Positions 63,404 to 64,000 of a DNA stretch of 64,000 bases are shown here, in pieces. This DNA comes from Bacteroides caecigallinarum. GTDB lineage: Bacteria > Bacteroidota > Bacteroidia > Bacteroidales > Bacteroidaceae. The notes under the pieces were generated by a model, which was not told the DNA's origin, made no database searches, and saw only the letters and a program-made list of their open reading frames with translations. The DNA lies in the NCBI RefSeq assembly GCF_016901995.1, contig NZ_JACJLE010000006.1, forward strand, positions 1 through 64,000, given 5' to 3'. A program made the translations under genes and the position numbers. The stretch's first letter is position 1, and each line of letters begins with the position of its first letter.

Positions 63404-64000
63404 ATGAGAACAAAAATTACAATTTTATCCATTCTCTTTGCCACATTGTTTACCAGCTGCAACTCAGATGTTTTTATTGACAATTTCATTTCTGAGTACC
63501 CTGATACATGTCGTGTAGAAAGCGGCAAACCATATAAACTGAATTTTGATTCAGACAACTGGAACATATCAAGTATGGAAGGTGTTGCGATAAACACTTT
63601 TGACTATACCATATATGATCTTCAGGGTAACCCAATATATAATTATTTTCCGTTGCTGTATGAAGGAGAAACAGGAATCATTTACTACGAAAGTACATAT
63701 TACGCTTTCCGCATAGAAAAAAGGAATAATCGTGAGTTAGAGATTATATGTGTCAAAAATCTTGTCAATCATCCTATCGCTTTCAGTATAATAGTAGGAA
63801 ACGAATATTACCACAAGGAAATAAATGTATCATTGAAACCAACAAGCAAATTCGTTATAGACAAAGTGGAATACGATTTCGAGAATGATTTCTATTATAG
63901 TGACTACGTCGTGGAACAAGTGGATGGCATAACCGTAAACAATTCCGGCTCAGAAGGAGGACCTGTTACATTAAACTTCTATCCATTCAAGAACTCACTC
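63404..64000 (+). CDS. hypothetical lipoprotein, 3' end outside window
   Basis: Open frame of 199 codons from the ATG at 63404 to the right edge without a stop. The N-terminus is a lipoprotein signal (ITILSILFATLFTSCNSD; lipobox F-T-S-C at about residues 16-19). The visible mature part is beta-rich (PYKLNFDSDNWNISSMEG; YVVEQVDGITVNNSGSEGG) and shows no recognised domain. It lies 31 bases after the preceding lipoprotein gene on the same strand. Length and function cannot be stated because the gene is truncated by the window. Confidence 0.7.
   Translation, partial: MRTKITILSILFATLFTSCNSDVFIDNFISEYPDTCRVESGKPYKLNFDSDNWNISSMEGVAINTFDYTIYDLQGNPIYNYFPLLYEGETGIIYYESTYYAFRIEKRNNRELEIICVKNLVNHPIAFSIIVGNEYYHKEINVSLKPTSKFVIDKVEYDFENDFYYSDYVVEQVDGITVNNSGSEGGPVTLNFYPFKNSL

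Overview
The window looks like a chromosome segment from a Bacteroidales gut bacterium, most likely a Bacteroides or Phocaeicola relative. The evidence is a SusC/SusD polysaccharide utilisation locus (PUL), TPR-type inner-membrane regulators, a fimbrillin-like lipoprotein, PPi-dependent phosphofructokinase, a RokA-type glucokinase and many lipoprotein signal peptides. Promoters also fit the Bacteroides TTTG / TAnnTTTG consensus. Base composition is AT-rich, most strongly in the first 3 kb and the last 4 kb. No rRNA, tRNA or CRISPR array was seen.

Layout. 1-3.3 kb: an AT-rich cluster of two lipoproteins (one DUF6175-like, cut by the left edge) and two small membrane-anchored proteins, closed by a hairpin. 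3.3-4.9 kb: an IS3-family insertion sequence with an unusual array of iterated sites at its right end. 4.9-29.3 kb: mostly housekeeping genes (POT transporter, YccF, GH25 lysozyme, Pfp, PlsC-like acyltransferase, TPR regulator, RCK-type antiporter, GcvT, PepT, Omp85-type barrel, a PurF-like enzyme without the catalytic cysteine, HAD phosphatase, Xpt/PbuX purine salvage, fimbrillin-like lipoprotein, alkaline phosphatase, HhH protein, NSS transporter, VanZ-like protein, RokA). 29.4-35.3 kb: a complete MacAB/TolC-like efflux operon with two different permeases. 35.4-41.9 kb: a secreted Arg/Pro-rich protein, CvfB, LolD, TcdA, a second antiporter and Asd.

41.9-60.4 kb is the most interesting part. 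A 456-base gene-free stretch holds a terminator, a 22-bp-periodic repeat and a probable small RNA on the minus strand with its own promoter and terminator. It is followed by a TPR/HTH regulator, three repeated operator-like sites, a good promoter and a PUL: susC, susD, GH63, GH2, lysO (two half-genes), GH2, GH63. Two inverting alpha-glucosidase-type enzymes and two beta-galactosidase-type enzymes flank a lysine-exporter-like pair. I infer, without proof, that the target could be a Glc-alpha-Gal-beta glycan attached to (hydroxy)lysine, as in collagen, with LysO removing the lysine analogue.

60.5-64 kb: a DUF4377-like lipoprotein with a textbook promoter, a Crp/Fnr-type regulator and two uncharacterised lipoproteins, the last cut by the right edge.

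Two recurrent non-coding patterns stand out. Three intergenic loci carry tandem imperfect palindromes with an exact 22-bp period, and several intercistronic gaps between co-directional genes hold low-complexity repeat tracts.
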